Shown here in pieces: positions 7,104 to 7,561 of a stretch of 7,561 nt of DNA. Origin of the DNA: Candidatus Bathyarchaeota archaeon. Its GTDB lineage: Archaea > Thermoproteota > Bathyarchaeia > TCS64. Where the stretch lies: assembly GCA_030601645.1 (NCBI GenBank), contig JAUWBQ010000084.1:1-7561 (forward strand), given 5' to 3'. The position numbers were made by a program, and so were the translations under genes. Every line of letters begins with the position of its first letter. Positions within the stretch are counted from its first letter, which is position 1. The notes beneath the pieces were generated by a model that did not search any database, was not told where the DNA came from, and worked only from the letters and a program-made list of their open reading frames with translations.

Positions 7104-7147
7104 TGGATGGCGAAGAAGGAGAGGGCCAGGGCCACGTCGGGGCGCAT
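7016..7147 (-). CDS. Short hydrophobic N-terminal frame, probably the 5' part of the same small membrane protein
   Basis: 43 codons from ATG 7147 to TGA at 7016-7018. This frame has the better start signal of the locus: AGAGGA lies 9 nt upstream of the ATG, with AT-rich promoter-like DNA behind it. The product begins MRPDVALALSFFAIQWVLNA, a plausible first membrane segment or signal anchor. After about residue 25 it turns into sequence (PSTPLKSTTLAPCHEP) that looks like an out-of-frame continuation. Frame 6825-7103 is one nucleotide back (-1) relative to it. A missing base, for example in the CCCC run near 7060, would explain the split. It could also be an independent 43-residue microprotein. 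Confidence 0.35.
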   Translation of the reverse strand: MRPDVALALSFFAIQWVLNAKINYASLPSTPLKSTTLAPCHEP

Positions 7148-7239
7148 CTATCTATTTCCTCTAGTTAGAGATAAAATTAGGTGTTTATTATTTTGCGATT
7201 CAGTGTGTGTCAGAGTCTAGAGGATTCGACAGTGGCGCA
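7148..7239. promoter_or_regulatory. AT-rich divergent promoter region
   Basis: This 92-bp gap separates the minus-strand small membrane gene from the plus-strand partial gene. It is the most AT-rich stretch of the window (about 7165-7199). TTTATTATTTT (7184-7194) can serve as a TATA box for the plus strand, giving a start of transcription near 7210-7218. Read on the minus strand the same block (AAAATAATAAA) would give a transcript starting near 7160-7165, just before ATG 7147. Inverted repeats lie on both sides. No BRE match is certain. Confidence 0.4.
7157..7224. repeat. 8-bp inverted repeat bracketing the divergent promoter, with an inner palindrome
   Basis: TCCTCTAG at 7157-7164 and its exact reverse complement CTAGAGGA at 7217-7224 are separated by 52 bp that contain the AT-rich promoter block. 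The left arm overlaps a second inverted repeat, CTCTA-GT-TAGAG (7159-7170). The left arm also supplies the ribosome site of the minus-strand small gene. The arrangement could be an operator pair for a dimeric regulator of both directions, but arms this short can occur by chance. Confidence 0.35.
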
Positions 7240-7561
7240 TTGAATAGATGCGTATTCTCAAATACGGTTTACGTACAGTATGATCTGTTGGTGCCTTTGG
7301 ATCTTGAGGGGCTTGTCGGCGTCGTCTTGGGCGAGTTCCCCGTCGACGTCTCCTCGACCGAGCCAATAGATTTCGGAGGGGATGCCGCGAGGGTCTTCGA
7401 GGTAGATCCGGGGAGGTCTCCCCTGATACCCGTCGGGGCCGAGGTGGGGGCGCTATACATCCTGGACACGGAGGCCGGGAGGGAGGTCGCATGCCATCCT
7501 CACATCGTCGGTTTAGAGCTTGAGAGGCTGTGCCTCGAATCCGCTCGGGCTTTCTGGGGGG
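7240..7561 (+). CDS. Unrecognised protein, N-terminal part, 3' end outside window
   Basis: An open frame runs from the stop at 7162 to the window end without interruption. From about 7285 it has the same coding character as the real genes (GAG, GTC, CTC and AGG codons; G/C-rich third positions). The readable part is 107 residues from TTG 7240. It contains YDLLVPLDLEGLVGVVLGEF (about 14-33), an acidic middle (DFGGDAARVFEVDPG), a hydrophobic strand-like stretch (LIPVGAEVGALYILDTEAG) and a start of helix (GLELERLCLESARAFWG). There is no signal peptide or membrane segment. I do not recognise the family. TTG 7240 is the only common start codon upstream of the conserved-looking part, and it has no ribosome site at a good distance, so translation from a short leader is possible. 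TTG 7288, GTG 7291 and TTG 7297 are alternatives. The minus-strand frames over the same bases give Arg/Pro-rich products typical of antisense shadows. Confidence 0.6.
   Translation, partial: MNRCVFSNTVYVQYDLLVPLDLEGLVGVVLGEFPVDVSSTEPIDFGGDAARVFEVDPGRSPLIPVGAEVGALYILDTEAGREVACHPHIVGLELERLCLESARAFWG

Noticed and set aside
7217..7492. Minus-strand frame of 91 codons at the right end
   Set aside because: The Arg/Pro-rich product is typical of an antisense shadow. The opposite plus-strand frame has the host's codon pattern and a balanced amino-acid composition.
1..7561. CRISPR array, transposase, toxin-antitoxin or defence system
   Set aside because: No regularly spaced repeats, transposase motifs, terminal inverted repeats or recognisable defence proteins are visible in any frame.

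Overview
The window carries the 3' part of an archaeal RNA polymerase operon (about 1-6162, plus strand), followed by a short accessory region with different gene orientations. The organism is an archaeon. The polymerase subunits are of archaeal/eukaryotic type, and they are followed by ribosomal protein L30e and the short two-KH archaeal NusA, a gene order specific to Archaea. The DNA is GC-rich, with strong use of AGG for Arg and of C/G-ending codons. RpoA is one uninterrupted chain, whereas most archaea split it into A' and A''. This points to a lineage in the TACK area outside the classical Crenarchaeota (Thaumarchaeota-, Aigarchaeota- or Bathyarchaeota-like). That placement is inference.

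Layout. 1-1584: C-terminal 527 residues of RpoB, with the start outside the window. 1586-5428: fused RpoA, about 1280 aa. 5421-5723: ribosomal protein L30e. 5725-6162: NusA. The junctions are 1 nt, an 8-nt overlap and 1 nt, so this is one transcription and translation unit for the catalytic core of RNA polymerase plus two RNA-binding proteins. 6163-6274 is non-coding and holds a possible minus-strand terminator. 6275-6784 (minus): FMN nitroreductase-family protein. 6825-7147 (minus): a small membrane protein that appears split between two frames. 7148-7239: AT-rich divergent promoter region with an inverted repeat. 7240 to the end (plus): an unrecognised coding region that runs off the window.

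The most notable observation is at the translation starts. rpoA has no ATG, GTG or TTG anywhere near its conserved N-terminus. It has a near-perfect Shine-Dalgarno sequence 8 nt upstream of an ACG codon, exactly where the start should be (TGA-G-ACG, matching TGA-G-ATG at the nusA junction). The next gene, L30e, also has an ACG (in ACGAGTAG, overlapping the rpoA stop) where homology predicts the start. Its only in-frame ATG would remove most of the first helix and has no Shine-Dalgarno sequence. Either ACG is used as a start codon here, or ATG is restored by some means, or the assembly carries base errors at two starts.

The core operon is otherwise ordinary in content. The usual archaeal continuation (rps12, rps7, elongation factors) does not follow nusA; a convergent accessory gene does.
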